From positions 244,264 through 308,263 of the forward strand of contig NZ_KQ970261.1 of assembly GCF_001579045.1 (NCBI RefSeq): a stretch of DNA of 64,000 nt, read 5' to 3'. The stretch comes from Streptococcus mitis (GTDB lineage: Bacteria; Bacillota; Bacilli; Lactobacillales; Streptococcaceae). Positions 10,378 to 18,767 of the stretch are shown piece by piece. The position numbers and the translations under genes were made by a program. How positions within the stretch are numbered: the first letter of the stretch is position 1; every line of letters starts with the position of its first letter. The notes beneath the pieces are model-generated. The model was given only the letters and a program-made list of their open reading frames with translations. It did no database searches and was not told the DNA's origin.

Positions 10378-11292
10378 TTATTGGTGATAATCTGTCAATA
10401 GCGCCTCAAACTCAGCGACGGTCATTCCCAATTGTTCACTCGCAAATTCGGAAGTTAAAACATGTTGGTGGACTAAGTCTAGAAAGGTAAAGATTTTCCC
10501 ACGCTCCAGTCCCTGTTCAAGACCACGTTCTAAGCCCTTTTCCTCTGCTTGTTCCAAGGCATAGTCCTGCGCTAACAATGCCTGTTCTTCACGCATACGT
10601 AGTTGACTAAACATCTTCCTGTCCTCCTCGGACCAGCTCTTATAGTCTAGCAGTTGGTCTGCTTGGCTGATGGCTCGCTCGGGTTCTTGGGTAAAGGGTT
10701 TATTCCCAAAAAACTCCAACCACGGTTTGCGAATGCTATCTTTGCTGGTTTCTCTATATTTTTTTAATTCCAAGAACGCCATCTTAACTAAATGGTTTTC
10801 CTGACCATTGTTGGTAATGGTTAAAACCTCACCCGTCGTGTCCTCGCGCATACTAAAACTATGAAAAGCTTGATCATCTGAGAAGTAATTACTATCTACA
10901 ATAGCGATAGCGTATACTGGTGCGATGTGTTTATAGCTCTGGTGGGTATCACCTTCTCGTTGGCGAATTTTTTCTAGGTTTTGATTGACCTGACTACACA
11001 GGTAAGCCCACAGACGATTGATGAAAAAATTCTGATGATGGACTTGAATCTCAATGATTACTTGAGTGCCATTATCTAGTTCAGCTAAGACGTCTATACT
11101 GGTATAGAAATCCTGCGCCGAGTACGGCATGGAAGGCAATACATGAATATTGCTCCCCTCTAAAATGGTCACATTTTTTGCAGGCAAGTCCAACATATCG
11201 CGAATAAATTGACAAGTGATTTCTGGATTGCTAAAGATTTTCTTAGCAACCAAGTCATTAGTTGGGCTGATGCCCGGATGTCTGAGAATCAT
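10378..11292 (-). CDS. Rpn/PD-(D/E)XK nuclease family protein (transposase-like, DUF-type)
   Basis: Protein of 304 residues in the Rpn/YhgA-like group, often annotated as PD-(D/E)XK nuclease family transposase. The N-terminus has NDLVAKKIF, a conserved opening of the family. The nuclease-fold core is suggested by SIDVLAELDNG and VIIEIQVHHQ (Asp, then E-x-Q/K). The C-terminal third is charged, with repeated ERGLEQGLERG units of the kind seen in this family. Start: GGAGGG 5 nt upstream of the ATG. Rpn proteins in other bacteria are DNA endonucleases that promote recombination. That activity is inferred here, not shown. Confidence 0.8.
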   Translation of the reverse strand: MILRHPGISPTNDLVAKKIFSNPEITCQFIRDMLDLPAKNVTILEGSNIHVLPSMPYSAQDFYTSIDVLAELDNGTQVIIEIQVHHQNFFINRLWAYLCSQVNQNLEKIRQREGDTHQSYKHIAPVYAIAIVDSNYFSDDQAFHSFSMREDTTGEVLTITNNGQENHLVKMAFLELKKYRETSKDSIRKPWLEFFGNKPFTQEPERAISQADQLLDYKSWSEEDRKMFSQLRMREEQALLAQDYALEQAEEKGLERGLEQGLERGKIFTFLDLVHQHVLTSEFASEQLGMTVAEFEALLTDYHQ

Positions 11293-11436
11293 CCATTCCC
11301 TCCTTCTATTATACCATATTTTAAAATCTAATTTTGCTAGATTCTATGGTTCTATCTATTTATTCGGAAAAGAGAGGATAAATGAAATAGTAAATAAAAA
11401 ATAAGAACAGAGGATAAGCAATAAATGTTAAGCTTA

Positions 11437-11985
11437 TCAGTCCTCCTTACTTATCTGATAATAAATAAGGTCCGCAAGATAGCCTTTTCTCTCTACACCA
11501 TTGGTAATAGTCTTTTGATAGGACATTCCAGCCTTCTCCATGACACGACCTGAAGCTGGATTGAGACTGGCATAACGTGCCTTGACTTCTTGAAAGCCTG
11601 CTTGAGTAAAACAAAAATCCAAGGCCGCTTTCAAGGCCTCTGTCATAAGACCACGACCCCAATAGTTTTTTCCTAAAACATAGCCAATTTCACAAGAAGA
11701 ATCGTTCTCATCTATTGCAACGATGCTGATATCTCCAATCACTTGTTTTGGGTCTTCTTTGAGGCAAATGGCCCATTTGTAATAGTTGGGATTAGCATAG
11801 GAAGCAACCCAATTGCGAATCGAGTTTCGAGTGATTTCGACATCAGGATGGGGATCCCAAGTGACGTAGGTTAGATTCTCAGCAGACGAAGCCCAATTCT
11901 GAAACATGGCTTCTGCATCACTTTCCACAAATCTTCGCAAGATTAAACGATCTGTCTGTAATATTTGTGTACCGATAGATTTCAT
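11437..11985 (-). CDS. GNAT acetyltransferase, RimJ/RimL-like
   Basis: Predicted acetyl-CoA-dependent N-acetyltransferase of 182 residues. The N-terminus has the typical TDRLILRRF. The acetyl-CoA loop is GYVLGKNYWGRGLMTEA, and NPASGRVMEKAGM near the C-terminus is a signature of the RimJ/RimL subgroup. I start it at the ATG at 11985, with GAGG 8 nt upstream, and not 15 codons earlier. The substrate could be a ribosomal protein N-terminus or a small molecule. Single gene with spacers on both sides. Confidence 0.85.
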   Translation of the reverse strand: MKSIGTQILQTDRLILRRFVESDAEAMFQNWASSAENLTYVTWDPHPDVEITRNSIRNWVASYANPNYYKWAICLKEDPKQVIGDISIVAIDENDSSCEIGYVLGKNYWGRGLMTEALKAALDFCFTQAGFQEVKARYASLNPASGRVMEKAGMSYQKTITNGVERKGYLADLIYYQISKED

Positions 11986-12075
11986 GACGCTACCTCGCTT
12001 TCTGATAGATGATTCTATGTCCAATCTCAATTTAAATTTACTTTGCTTTTGAATTTCAAGACAAGAAGCTAAAAA

Positions 12076-12500
12076 GGTCCACCGGACCTTCCTCGCTTAC
12101 CTGTTTCCATGCTCGGGGTAAAAATACTAAACTCAGTAACAACTAGAAAACGAGTTTTTCGTCTAATCCCTTGACGCAGTCGCTGTCTGGTTTGAAATGC
12201 GCTCTAGCAAGCTTTTTCAAACCTAGTCATCGTTGCGGGGGTGAGACGACGAAATCGAACTCTTCAAGTTACCGGACCTTCTCTCGCTTACTTGTTTCCA
12301 TGCTCGGGGTAAAAAGGCTAAACTCAGTGACAGCTAGAAAACAAGTTTTTCATCTAGTTCCTTGACGCAGTCGCTGTCTGGTTTGAAATGCGCTTTTCCA
12401 AGCTTTTTCAAACCTAGTCATCGTTGCGGGGGTGAGACAACGGAATCGAACTCTGTGAGTTACCGGATCTTCCTCGCTTACTTGTTTCCGTGCTCGGGCT
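12076..12500. repeat. 190-bp intergenic tandem repeat (two full copies and a partial third)
   Basis: The sequence ACCGGA-CTT-TCGCTTAC recurs at about 12081, 12271 and 12462, periods of 190 and 191 bp. Each full unit contains a linker ending GCTCGGGGTAAAA, then GACGCAGTCGCTGTCTGG, then a block with GTTGCGGGGGTGAGAC. The third copy stops at the nadE terminator. No stretch is a plausible gene in either strand, and I do not recognise it as BOX, RUP or SPRITE. Confidence 0.8.
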
Positions 12501-12501
12501 G

Positions 12502-12522
12502 AAAACCTCCACTGGAGGTTTT
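12502..12522 (-). terminator. Terminator-like hairpin at the end of nadE
   Basis: Perfect stem AAAACCTCC/GGAGGTTTT with a 3-nt loop, starting right at the nadE stop codon. On the minus strand it ends in TTTT. It abuts the partial third copy of the 190-bp repeat. Confidence 0.65.
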
Positions 12523-13346
12523 CACTCCCAAAAGTCATCAAATACGGTGATGGGTAGGTGGCGTTTGTGCTGGCCTTTATGCCACCAGTTTTCAATAGTC
12601 GCTTGAGCTTCTGGGCTAACTTGTTTGCCTTCTAGGTAGTCATCAATCTCTACATAGGTGACTCCGAGAGCTACTTCATCAGCTAGGCCTGGTTTATCTT
12701 CTTCTAGGTCTGCTGTTGGGATTTTTTCATAAAGGGCTGGGTCTGCACCAAGTTCCTTCAATAGTTGTTTTCCTTGGCGTTTATTGAGGCGGAAAAGAGG
12801 GAGAATATCCGCACCACCATCACCAAACTTGGTAAAGAAACCTGTGATATTTTCCGCAGCATGGTCTGTTCCAATGACCGCTCCGCTATGGGCACCAGCA
12901 AGGGCATATTGGGCAATCATACGGCAACGTGCCTTGATATTTCCCTTGTTAAAGTCTGAAACAGGGCTTCCTGTCGCTTCAACAACAGCTGTCATGGCAT
13001 CAGCTGATTCCTTGATATTCACAACCAAGCTGACATCTGGCTGGATGAAAGCGAGGGCTTTTTGAGCATCTGCTTCATCAGCTTGCACTCCGTATGGCAG
13101 GCGGACAGCGATAAATTTGTAGCTATCATCTCCAGTTTCTGCGCGCAGTTCTTCCATAGCTAATTGGGCCAATCGACCTGCCAAGGTTGAGTCTTGTCCC
13201 CCAGAAATCCCTAGTACAAAGGTTTTTAGGAAGGGATGTTTTTTGAGGTATCTCTTTAAGAAATCAATAGAACGACGGATTTCTTCTTGGGCATCAATCA
13301 CAGGTTTGACACCCAATTCTTGGATAATTGTTTCTTGCAAACTCAT
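12522..13346 (-). CDS. nadE: NH3-dependent NAD+ synthetase
   Basis: Cytoplasmic enzyme of 274 residues that amidates nicotinic acid adenine dinucleotide to NAD+ using ATP and ammonia. The PP-loop ATP site is GISGGQDST (about 46-54). Other conserved parts are [19 protein letters not shown] and [15 protein letters not shown]. No glutaminase domain is present, so it is the short ammonia-dependent form. Its ATG overlaps the pncB stop by 4 bp, so the two genes are translationally coupled and form a salvage module. Confidence 0.96.
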   Translation of the reverse strand: MSLQETIIQELGVKPVIDAQEEIRRSIDFLKRYLKKHPFLKTFVLGISGGQDSTLAGRLAQLAMEELRAETGDDSYKFIAVRLPYGVQADEADAQKALAFIQPDVSLVVNIKESADAMTAVVEATGSPVSDFNKGNIKARCRMIAQYALAGAHSGAVIGTDHAAENITGFFTKFGDGGADILPLFRLNKRQGKQLLKELGADPALYEKIPTADLEEDKPGLADEVALGVTYVEIDDYLEGKQVSPEAQATIENWWHKGQHKRHLPITVFDDFWE

Positions 13347-14803
13347 TCTTCTTCTCCTTCACCAAGGGCTTCCTTGCGCATTTTGTCAATCAAATCCATC
13401 TTGTCTTGCCATACATCACGCGCCAAATCCACTGGATAATGCTGCGGATTGAGCACACGCTTGTACTCATCCCACAACTTGTCAAATTCCTTACGGGCAT
13501 AAGCCTGAATCTCAGTCAAGCTAGGCAACTTGTAAATCAATTGTCCGTCTTTGAAAATATCCACCAAGAGAGGAACAGCATCAAAATTACGAACTGTCTT
13601 CTTGATGTAGGTATAGGTCGGATGGAACATCTTGATTTCAGTCATGTCGCTCACATCCACACCATCATAGGTGATGTAGTCACCCTCTGACTTACCTTTT
13701 TCACGACTAGTAATGCGCCACACCTGCTTCTTACCTGGCGTAGACACTTTTTCCGCATTATTTGACAGCTTGATGGTGTTGCGCATCTGGCCACTTTCAT
13801 CTTCGATGGCCACAATCTTATACACTGCCCCAAGAGCTGGTTGGTCATAGGCTGTGATCAGCTTGGTTCCCACACCCCAGACATCAATCTTAGCCTTTTG
13901 CATCTTGAGGTTGAGGATGGTATTTTCATCTAGATCATTTGAAGCATAAATCTTGGCCTCTGTAAATCCAGCCTCGTCAAGCTGCTGACGGACTTTCTTG
14001 GAAATGTAGGCAATATCCCCAGAGTCAATCCGCACACCCATAAAGTTAATCTGGTCGCCCAGCTCACGCGCCACCTGAATGGCAGCTGGCACACCGATGC
14101 GAAGGGTGTCATAGGTATCCACAAGAAAGACGCAATTTTTGTGGGTCGCAGCATAAGCCTTGAAGGCCTCATAGTCGTTCCCATAAACCTGCACCAAGGA
14201 ATGGGCATGGGTCCCCAAGACAGGAATGTCAAAGAGTTTACCAGCACGCACGTTGCTGGTTCCATTGGCACCACCAATCACCGCTGCGCGTGTTCCCCAT
14301 ATAGCCGCATCCATTTCTTGCGCCCGACGTGTTCCAAACTCCATCAAAGGCTCATCTTCAATAACTGAACGAATACGAGCTGCCTTGGTAGCCACCAAAG
14401 TCTGGTAGTTAACGATGTTCAAAAGGGCTGTTTCGACCAACTGACATTGGGCTAGAGGGCCTTCCACCTGCACAATCGGTTCATTAGCAAAAACCAGATC
14501 CCCTTCTTGGGCAGAACGAACGGTCAACTCCAACTTGAAATTGCGGAGATAGTCCAAGAATGCCCCATGATAGCCCAGCGACTCCAAATAGGCAATATCA
14601 CTATCTGAAAAACGCAAGTCTTCAAGATAGTTCACGATTCTTTCCAAACCAGCAAAAACCGCATAGCCGTTCTTAAAAGGCTGTTGGCGGAAATAAACCT
14701 CAAAGACCGCCTTTTTATTGTGAATCCCTTGGTCAAAGTAAACCTGCATCATGTTAATCTGGTACAAGTCCGTGTGCAATGTCAAACTATCATCTGGATA
14801 CAT
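13343..14803 (-). CDS. pncB: Nicotinate phosphoribosyltransferase
   Basis: Enzyme of 486 residues that converts nicotinate and PRPP to nicotinate mononucleotide, the first step of Preiss-Handler salvage. Visible signatures include [14 protein letters not shown], the catalytic-site region [20 protein letters not shown] and the PRPP-binding segment RIDSGDIAY. Length is normal for the long bacterial form. It precedes and overlaps nadE, so nicotinate-to-NAD+ steps are co-expressed. A TATAAT with an upstream TG lies about 75 bp before the start. Confidence 0.96.
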   Translation of the reverse strand: MYPDDSLTLHTDLYQINMMQVYFDQGIHNKKAVFEVYFRQQPFKNGYAVFAGLERIVNYLEDLRFSDSDIAYLESLGYHGAFLDYLRNFKLELTVRSAQEGDLVFANEPIVQVEGPLAQCQLVETALLNIVNYQTLVATKAARIRSVIEDEPLMEFGTRRAQEMDAAIWGTRAAVIGGANGTSNVRAGKLFDIPVLGTHAHSLVQVYGNDYEAFKAYAATHKNCVFLVDTYDTLRIGVPAAIQVARELGDQINFMGVRIDSGDIAYISKKVRQQLDEAGFTEAKIYASNDLDENTILNLKMQKAKIDVWGVGTKLITAYDQPALGAVYKIVAIEDESGQMRNTIKLSNNAEKVSTPGKKQVWRITSREKGKSEGDYITYDGVDVSDMTEIKMFHPTYTYIKKTVRNFDAVPLLVDIFKDGQLIYKLPSLTEIQAYARKEFDKLWDEYKRVLNPQHYPVDLARDVWQDKMDLIDKMRKEALGEGEEE

Positions 14804-14831
14804 ACTCTTCCTACTTCCTTAACTAGAAACC

Positions 14832-14883
14832 CATGAAAATTTTCAAAAACTTTCATGTATTCCAATAAATTAGTACTATTATA
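14832..14883 (-). promoter_or_regulatory. pncB promoter (extended -10) and leader inverted repeat
   Basis: On the minus strand TATAAT is at 14883-14878, preceded by TGA (extended -10), with no good -35. Between it and the start codon is a 26-bp inverted repeat, CATGAAA...TTTCATG (14832-14857). It could be an operator or an mRNA hairpin. The regulator is not known from sequence. Confidence 0.5.
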
Positions 14884-14918
14884 TCACATTTTAGCTGGAT
14901 TGAGAAAAGTGTAACAAG

Positions 14919-15407
14919 CTATTCTCCACTCTCCAATTCATCCATGTCTTGCTCGAACTTTTTCTGAGCCCATTCGCCATAGCTCTTCAGACCAAGATTG
15001 CCGATAAAGACCCAAGGAAGGTAAATGACATAAGTAATGACCCAAGCGGACAGGTATTTAGCGTTCAAAGGATTGTGCTGATAAATTTCTATGTTGAATT
15101 GATAATTCTGCAACATCAATAGAGTTGTAATCGCCAAGGTTAGGAAAAAACAACCCAAAATCGTAAAATGAAAACGACTATAGTAGGTCACTCCCAGATA
15201 ACGGGCACGATTGAAAAAGAAGAAAATTCCTACTATCAGAGTATAGACTAGAAAATTCGGATTAAAAAGAGAGGGAGCTAATACAGCCACCAAATAGCTT
15301 AGAAGCACAAGCACAATGAAGAGGGAAAAGGATTCTGCCCCAGCTTTATTGATTAGTTGTTCTTCTCTTTCGTCAAGTAATTGATAATGAATGAATTTAT
15401 TTACCAT
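14919..15407 (-). CDS. Small integral membrane protein partnered with an XRE regulator
   Basis: Protein of 162 residues with about four membrane segments (roughly 28-48, 53-70, 80-100 and 120-142) and charged ends. The N-terminus, DEREEQLINKAGAE, is typical of a streptococcal membrane family next to Cro/CI-like regulators. I do not know its function. It overlaps the preceding regulator gene by 11 bp. Paired regulator and membrane-protein genes of this kind are common in streptococci and may sense membrane state, but that is a guess. Confidence 0.8.
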   Translation of the reverse strand: MVNKFIHYQLLDEREEQLINKAGAESFSLFIVLVLLSYLVAVLAPSLFNPNFLVYTLIVGIFFFFNRARYLGVTYYSRFHFTILGCFFLTLAITTLLMLQNYQFNIEIYQHNPLNAKYLSAWVITYVIYLPWVFIGNLGLKSYGEWAQKKFEQDMDELESGE

Positions 15408-15606
15408 CTTCTTCCTCCCAAAATAGTTGGTCTAGGGTTTTCCCTAAACATCTGCAAATGGACTGGCAGAGCGAGAGACTGGGATTGTATTTTCCCGCCT
15501 CTATCAAACCAATAGTCTGGCGCGTCACCCCGACAGCCTCTGCCAGTTGACCTTGTGTTAAATCAAGCTCGACTCGAGCTAATTTTAATTTTAAATTTTT
15601 AGCCAC
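15397..15606 (-). CDS. XRE-family (Cro/CI) transcriptional regulator, 69 aa
   Basis: Short DNA-binding protein made almost entirely of one helix-turn-helix: LTQGQLAEAVGVTRQTIGLIEAGKYNPS, followed by the usual LGKTLDQLF tail. I start it at GTG 15606 because AGGAGG is 6 nt upstream. The first ATG (15636) would bury that site in the gene. It overlaps the downstream membrane-protein gene and probably controls that pair. Confidence 0.88.
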   Translation of the reverse strand: MAKNLKLKLARVELDLTQGQLAEAVGVTRQTIGLIEAGKYNPSLSLCQSICRCLGKTLDQLFWEEEDGK

Positions 15607-15823
15607 CTGCGTCCTCCTAATAATTTTAATACTCATCTACTCTTAAAAAATCCAAAACTAACACAAGCTGTCAGCTATTTATTATAACCTCATTAATTAG
15701 CACTCCAATATTATCTTCAGCCTAAAATCAGTATGTTAGATTGTTTGAAATAAACTCCCTAGCTGGCTATTTGATTTTTTTGTTTAGTATTAGCTTTAGT
15801 AGAGTCTTTTAAACGAGTTTTGA
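15607..15823. other. Intergenic spacer upstream of the XRE gene
   Basis: About 215 bp of AT-rich sequence. It should contain the promoter for the regulator pair, but I could not pick a convincing -35/-10 match. No gene is seen in it. Confidence 0.4.
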
Positions 15824-15958
15824 TTACTTGTATTTCTTGTTTAGTTTAGTTGCTTTCATATCACTATTATATAATGCTTTTGGAAATGAGTCTAGTGTAA
15901 GACAAAAACGTGTACACAGCAAGAGCAGGAGCATACAAAGATGACTGATTTTTTTCAT
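15824..15958 (-). CDS. Putative small secreted peptide, 44 aa
   Basis: Short reading frame with a strong ribosome-binding site (GGGAGG, 7 nt before ATG). It begins MKKISHLCMLLLLLCTRFC, a basic N-terminus followed by a hydrophobic core like a signal peptide. The rest is a short polar tail with SFPKAL and a lysine-rich end, KLNKKYK. It lies 96 bp after the ABC permease gene and before the XRE gene, all on one strand. It could be a signalling peptide, a small membrane peptide, a bacteriocin-like product linked to the ABC transporter, or the N-terminal remnant of a lost gene. I do not recognise a family. Confidence 0.45.
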   Translation of the reverse strand: MKKISHLCMLLLLLCTRFCLTLDSFPKALYNSDMKATKLNKKYK

Positions 15959-16053
15959 AGAGATACCTCCCGTGAAGAGACGAAAGCAAGATAGGTGCAA
16001 GTACTTTTTATTTTTTACTAGATTTTAAGTCTACAAAATAATACTAAACAAAA
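15959..16053. other. Short AT-rich spacer after the ABC permease
   Basis: It holds the ribosome-binding site of the 44-aa frame. No clear hairpin terminator for the ABC genes is seen, so the small frame could be read from the transporter transcript. Confidence 0.4.
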
Positions 16054-16782
16054 CTAAAATGAATACTCCTTGCTTTTCTTGAGAGTGAAAAAGTACAATA
16101 AAATGATTGTAGTGATTGCCACAAGATACTGACTAATAGACATCGTATTTGAAGCAACAAATACAGGTAAGGAATAAAAAGGAAGAAGTTCAATTGCTTT
16201 GATAAACAAATCATTACTAGTATTCATCATAATCGTATTTAATATATTAGGGACAAAGAGTAGTAAAGCTACTAAAATACCAAATACCAAGCCACTTTTC
16301 AATTTGTATAAATAGAAAGTGTAAGATAATAGAAAATAAAATAGGACTAACAAAATTGTATTGACTACAATGGCTACTATAAAATCTAATCCTAAATCAC
16401 CTGGAACACCCAATTTACTTACGATGACTAGTAACACAATGCCATTCAAAGCATAAATAATGGAAACTGAGATGGCATATAGAAAATTGGACAAGACGTA
16501 AATCATCCGATTTTTCTGTTGATTATAAAATAAACTTATCGCATTGTGGGAAAAATCCCTACTAATAATTCGGTTAGCATGTATAACAGCCATTAACATA
16601 CCGAGCATAGCATAAAAATTTGAAATATGCTTAATACCAAGTGATGTCCCTTGACTCTTTAGAATAAAGAATGTAACCAGTATCGGCGGTATAAACGAGA
16701 TAATCAATCCAAGATATATTACGCCTGATGAATATAAATCTCTTATATTTTCCTTAAGAAAATTTAATTTATTTAATTTCAT
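16054..16782 (-). CDS. ABC-2 type transporter permease
   Basis: Membrane subunit of 242 residues with about six hydrophobic segments. It is AT-rich and weakly conserved, as is usual for ABC-2 permeases of the BcrB/lantibiotic-immunity kind. The start is 15 bp after the ATPase gene, so the two form one transporter. Export of a peptide or antibiotic is the most likely role, but the substrate is unknown. Confidence 0.85.
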   Translation of the reverse strand: MKLNKLNFLKENIRDLYSSGVIYLGLIISFIPPILVTFFILKSQGTSLGIKHISNFYAMLGMLMAVIHANRIISRDFSHNAISLFYNQQKNRMIYVLSNFLYAISVSIIYALNGIVLLVIVSKLGVPGDLGLDFIVAIVVNTILLVLFYFLLSYTFYLYKLKSGLVFGILVALLLFVPNILNTIMMNTSNDLFIKAIELLPFYSLPVFVASNTMSISQYLVAITTIILLYFFTLKKSKEYSF

Positions 16783-16797
16783 GATTATAACCTTCCT

Positions 16798-17643
16798 TTA
16801 TTTTGAACGATTTAGATAAATATCTTTAAGCGTCTCTTTTTTAGTTTCAAAATCAACTACTTTAATAGAGTTTTCGTTAAAAAATTTAAAAAGCTCACTA
16901 CTTTGAATATTCCCAGACATAGTAATTTTCAGTCCCTCTTCCTGAACAATATCCCCAAATTCTTGTTTGGTAATGAAAATGTCTTTATCTACAGCTGATG
17001 AAAAAGCTATCTCAAACAAGCAATTATGACTATCTTTTCCTACTTTTTGGAATGTCAAAAGCCCGTTCTCCAAGAAGAGGACTCTCTCACAAATTTCTTC
17101 AATATCTTCTAATTTATGACTCGATATTAAAATTCCCACATTTTCACTTAAAGCTAAGTTTTTTAGAACCGCTAAAACTATTTGTGATGATTCAATATCT
17201 AAACCATTAGTCGGTTCATCTAAAATCAATATATCAGGTTCCGTAACGAGAGTTAGAAGCAAAGCTAATTTTTGTTTTGTACCCAAAGAATAGGTCTTTA
17301 CTTTTTTATTAATAGACTGAGTCAAATCTAACTTTTGAATCAAACTCCCAAATCTTTCTTTATTGTAATCAACACCATATAAATTTGACAAATATTTTAA
17401 ATTCTCTAAACCTGTTTTAGATAAAAATAACTTTGGTTCTTCGATTAAATACCCAACATTATCACTACTTATAATATTCCCTGAAGTCGGTTGATTATTC
17501 TGAACAAGAATTTTCATCAATGTACTCTTACCAACTCCGTTTCTCCCTACTAGACCAACAATTTCACCCTTGTTAAGTGCGAAATTTATATCTTTGAGAA
17601 TGATTGAATGACCATAATGTTTACTTACATTTATAACTTCCAT
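16798..17643 (-). CDS. ABC transporter ATP-binding protein, BcrA/bacitracin-lantibiotic type
   Basis: Nucleotide-binding subunit of 281 residues. Walker A is GRNGVGKST (about 33-41). The signature is YSLGTKQKL rather than LSGGQ, as in BcrA-like immunity ATPases. Walker B is ILILDEPTNGLD and the switch His is in ISSHKLED. The C-terminal 90 residues form an accessory domain. It pairs with the permease downstream. Family knowledge suggests efflux of, or immunity to, a peptide antibiotic. Confidence 0.9.
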   Translation of the reverse strand: MEVINVSKHYGHSIILKDINFALNKGEIVGLVGRNGVGKSTLMKILVQNNQPTSGNIISSDNVGYLIEEPKLFLSKTGLENLKYLSNLYGVDYNKERFGSLIQKLDLTQSINKKVKTYSLGTKQKLALLLTLVTEPDILILDEPTNGLDIESSQIVLAVLKNLALSENVGILISSHKLEDIEEICERVLFLENGLLTFQKVGKDSHNCLFEIAFSSAVDKDIFITKQEFGDIVQEEGLKITMSGNIQSSELFKFFNENSIKVVDFETKKETLKDIYLNRSK

Positions 17644-17784
17644 TTTGTAATTCCTCCATTAATATTCTTGGTTTTCTCTTTGATCATCATTAATTTTAAA
17701 AAGTTGCGCCTCTTTTTAACAACATTATATCATATATCTAACTTAATGCAATATATAAATGTCATTTTGTAAAATTTTATTAAC

Positions 17785-17816
17785 AAAAAAACTCTCTACC
17801 ATAAAAAATAGAGAGT
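17785..17816 (-). terminator. Rho-independent terminator
   Basis: Stem ACTCTCTA/TAGAGAGT with a 10-nt loop, followed on the minus strand by seven T. It ends the transcript coming from the acetyltransferase and the HAD remnant, just before the ABC transporter promoter region. Confidence 0.85.
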
Positions 17817-17823
17817 GTTGAGT

Positions 17824-18000
17824 TTAAATATAGGATTTTAAAATATCGACGACATCAGTTCTTTTCTTAACCTGATAGGACTTGATTCCCAATTTCTCAA
17901 CTGCGATTGTATTGTCCTCCATATCGTCTAGAAAGACACAATTTGTAGGATTTAACTGATATTTATCGAGAATCTCCTTTATACTTATGTCAAGAACCCC
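17824..18000 (-). pseudogene. C-terminal remnant of a HAD-family hydrolase
   Basis: About 58 codons without a start. The frame contains NCVFLDDMEDNTIAVEKLG, the typical HAD motif with two Asp residues before a helix, and ends KSYI. The upstream catalytic DxD part is absent. It lies between an acetyltransferase and a terminator, so the rest of the gene was probably deleted. Confidence 0.7.
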
Positions 18001-18027
18001 TCTTTGCCTTATACTTTCATATTCAGC

Positions 18028-18438
18028 TTACAAATCCTTTTGGTAATAAAATCTTTGCCCTGTATAGGGATAGTCTTGCAAGGTAAAAACTTCCTTGTAG
18101 CCATGCTTCTGATAAAAGTCTGGTGCCTGGAACTGGTAAGTATTGACAAAGGCAAAACGACAGTTTCGATTCTTAGCTTCACTTTCTGCCTGCTTCAATA
18201 GTTTTGAACCGATTCCTTGCCCTCGTAATTCCTCTTTTACAAACAAATATTCGATTCCCAACCAATTTCCAAAAGTCTCTGCTATCAAACCTGCCAGGAG
18301 ATTGCCCTTTTCATCTTCGACATAAAGATTCAGTGGCTCACTTTCAGCCTCTTCTCTTTTTGAACGGTTATAAGCACGAATCAAATTCCCAATTTCCTGG
18401 ACTTTCTGGGATTCCTCATTTTCCAATCTAAAGTACAT
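18028..18438 (-). CDS. GNAT family N-acetyltransferase
   Basis: Acetyltransferase of 136 residues. The acetyl-CoA loop is VKEELRGQGIGSKLL (central), followed by FVNTYQFQAPDFYQKHGYKEVF, a common C-terminal pattern in small streptococcal GNATs. The N-terminus is acidic. Substrate unknown. Confidence 0.88.
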   Translation of the reverse strand: MYFRLENEESQKVQEIGNLIRAYNRSKREEAESEPLNLYVEDEKGNLLAGLIAETFGNWLGIEYLFVKEELRGQGIGSKLLKQAESEAKNRNCRFAFVNTYQFQAPDFYQKHGYKEVFTLQDYPYTGQRFYYQKDL

Positions 18439-18767
18439 CCAAACCTCCTAGAGAACGATTACAGCTTGATTATAGTCTTATTTCAATAGACTGTCAAACC
18501 AAAGAAAAATTGAGCATATCAGCTTGCATAAACATCAAATGAACAAACAAGCACCCCCTCTTGGAGATGCTTGTTACTTCGTTGTGAAGGTATATTTTTA
18601 ACAATTTATATTTCCAAATATTCATCATAGAATATTGATATTGAACTCTTTCTTGCATTGCTAGTACTAGCAAATGGAACTTATATACTAGATTCTAAGC
18701 ATCTCATTCTTTCACTGATGAATACATTTAAACTACTTTCATCTAATTTGGAAACTTTTCAAACGAT
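18439..18767. other. Intergenic region downstream of the surface operon
   Basis: About 330 bp, AT-rich. It holds a terminator hairpin near 18547-18574 and the likely promoter of the acetyltransferase. No convincing gene is seen. Confidence 0.5.
18541..18574 (-). terminator. Probable terminator of the surface-protein operon
   Basis: Stem ACAAGCA-TCTCC/GGGGG-TGCTTGT with a short loop and, on the minus strand, TTGTTTGTTC after it. It lies about 200 bp beyond the last gene of the operon. Confidence 0.6.

Noticed and set aside
10378-11292. Mobile element, because the product is often annotated as a transposase
   Set aside because: No terminal inverted repeats or target duplication were seen. The family is an Rpn-type nuclease and not a typical insertion sequence.
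12225-12265. GAGTTCGATTTC and GAGTTCGATTCC look like a tRNA T-arm
   Set aside because: No acceptor stem, D arm or anticodon arm can be folded around it. The motif is part of the 190-bp repeat.
12350-12595. An 81-codon minus-strand frame overlapping the end of nadE
   Set aside because: It runs through the 190-bp repeat and nadE in another frame and has no ribosome-binding site. A repeat shadow.
18439-18767. A small frame after the surface operon (starting near 18634 on the minus strand)
   Set aside because: It runs through the terminator hairpin, lacks a ribosome-binding site and has no recognisable feature.
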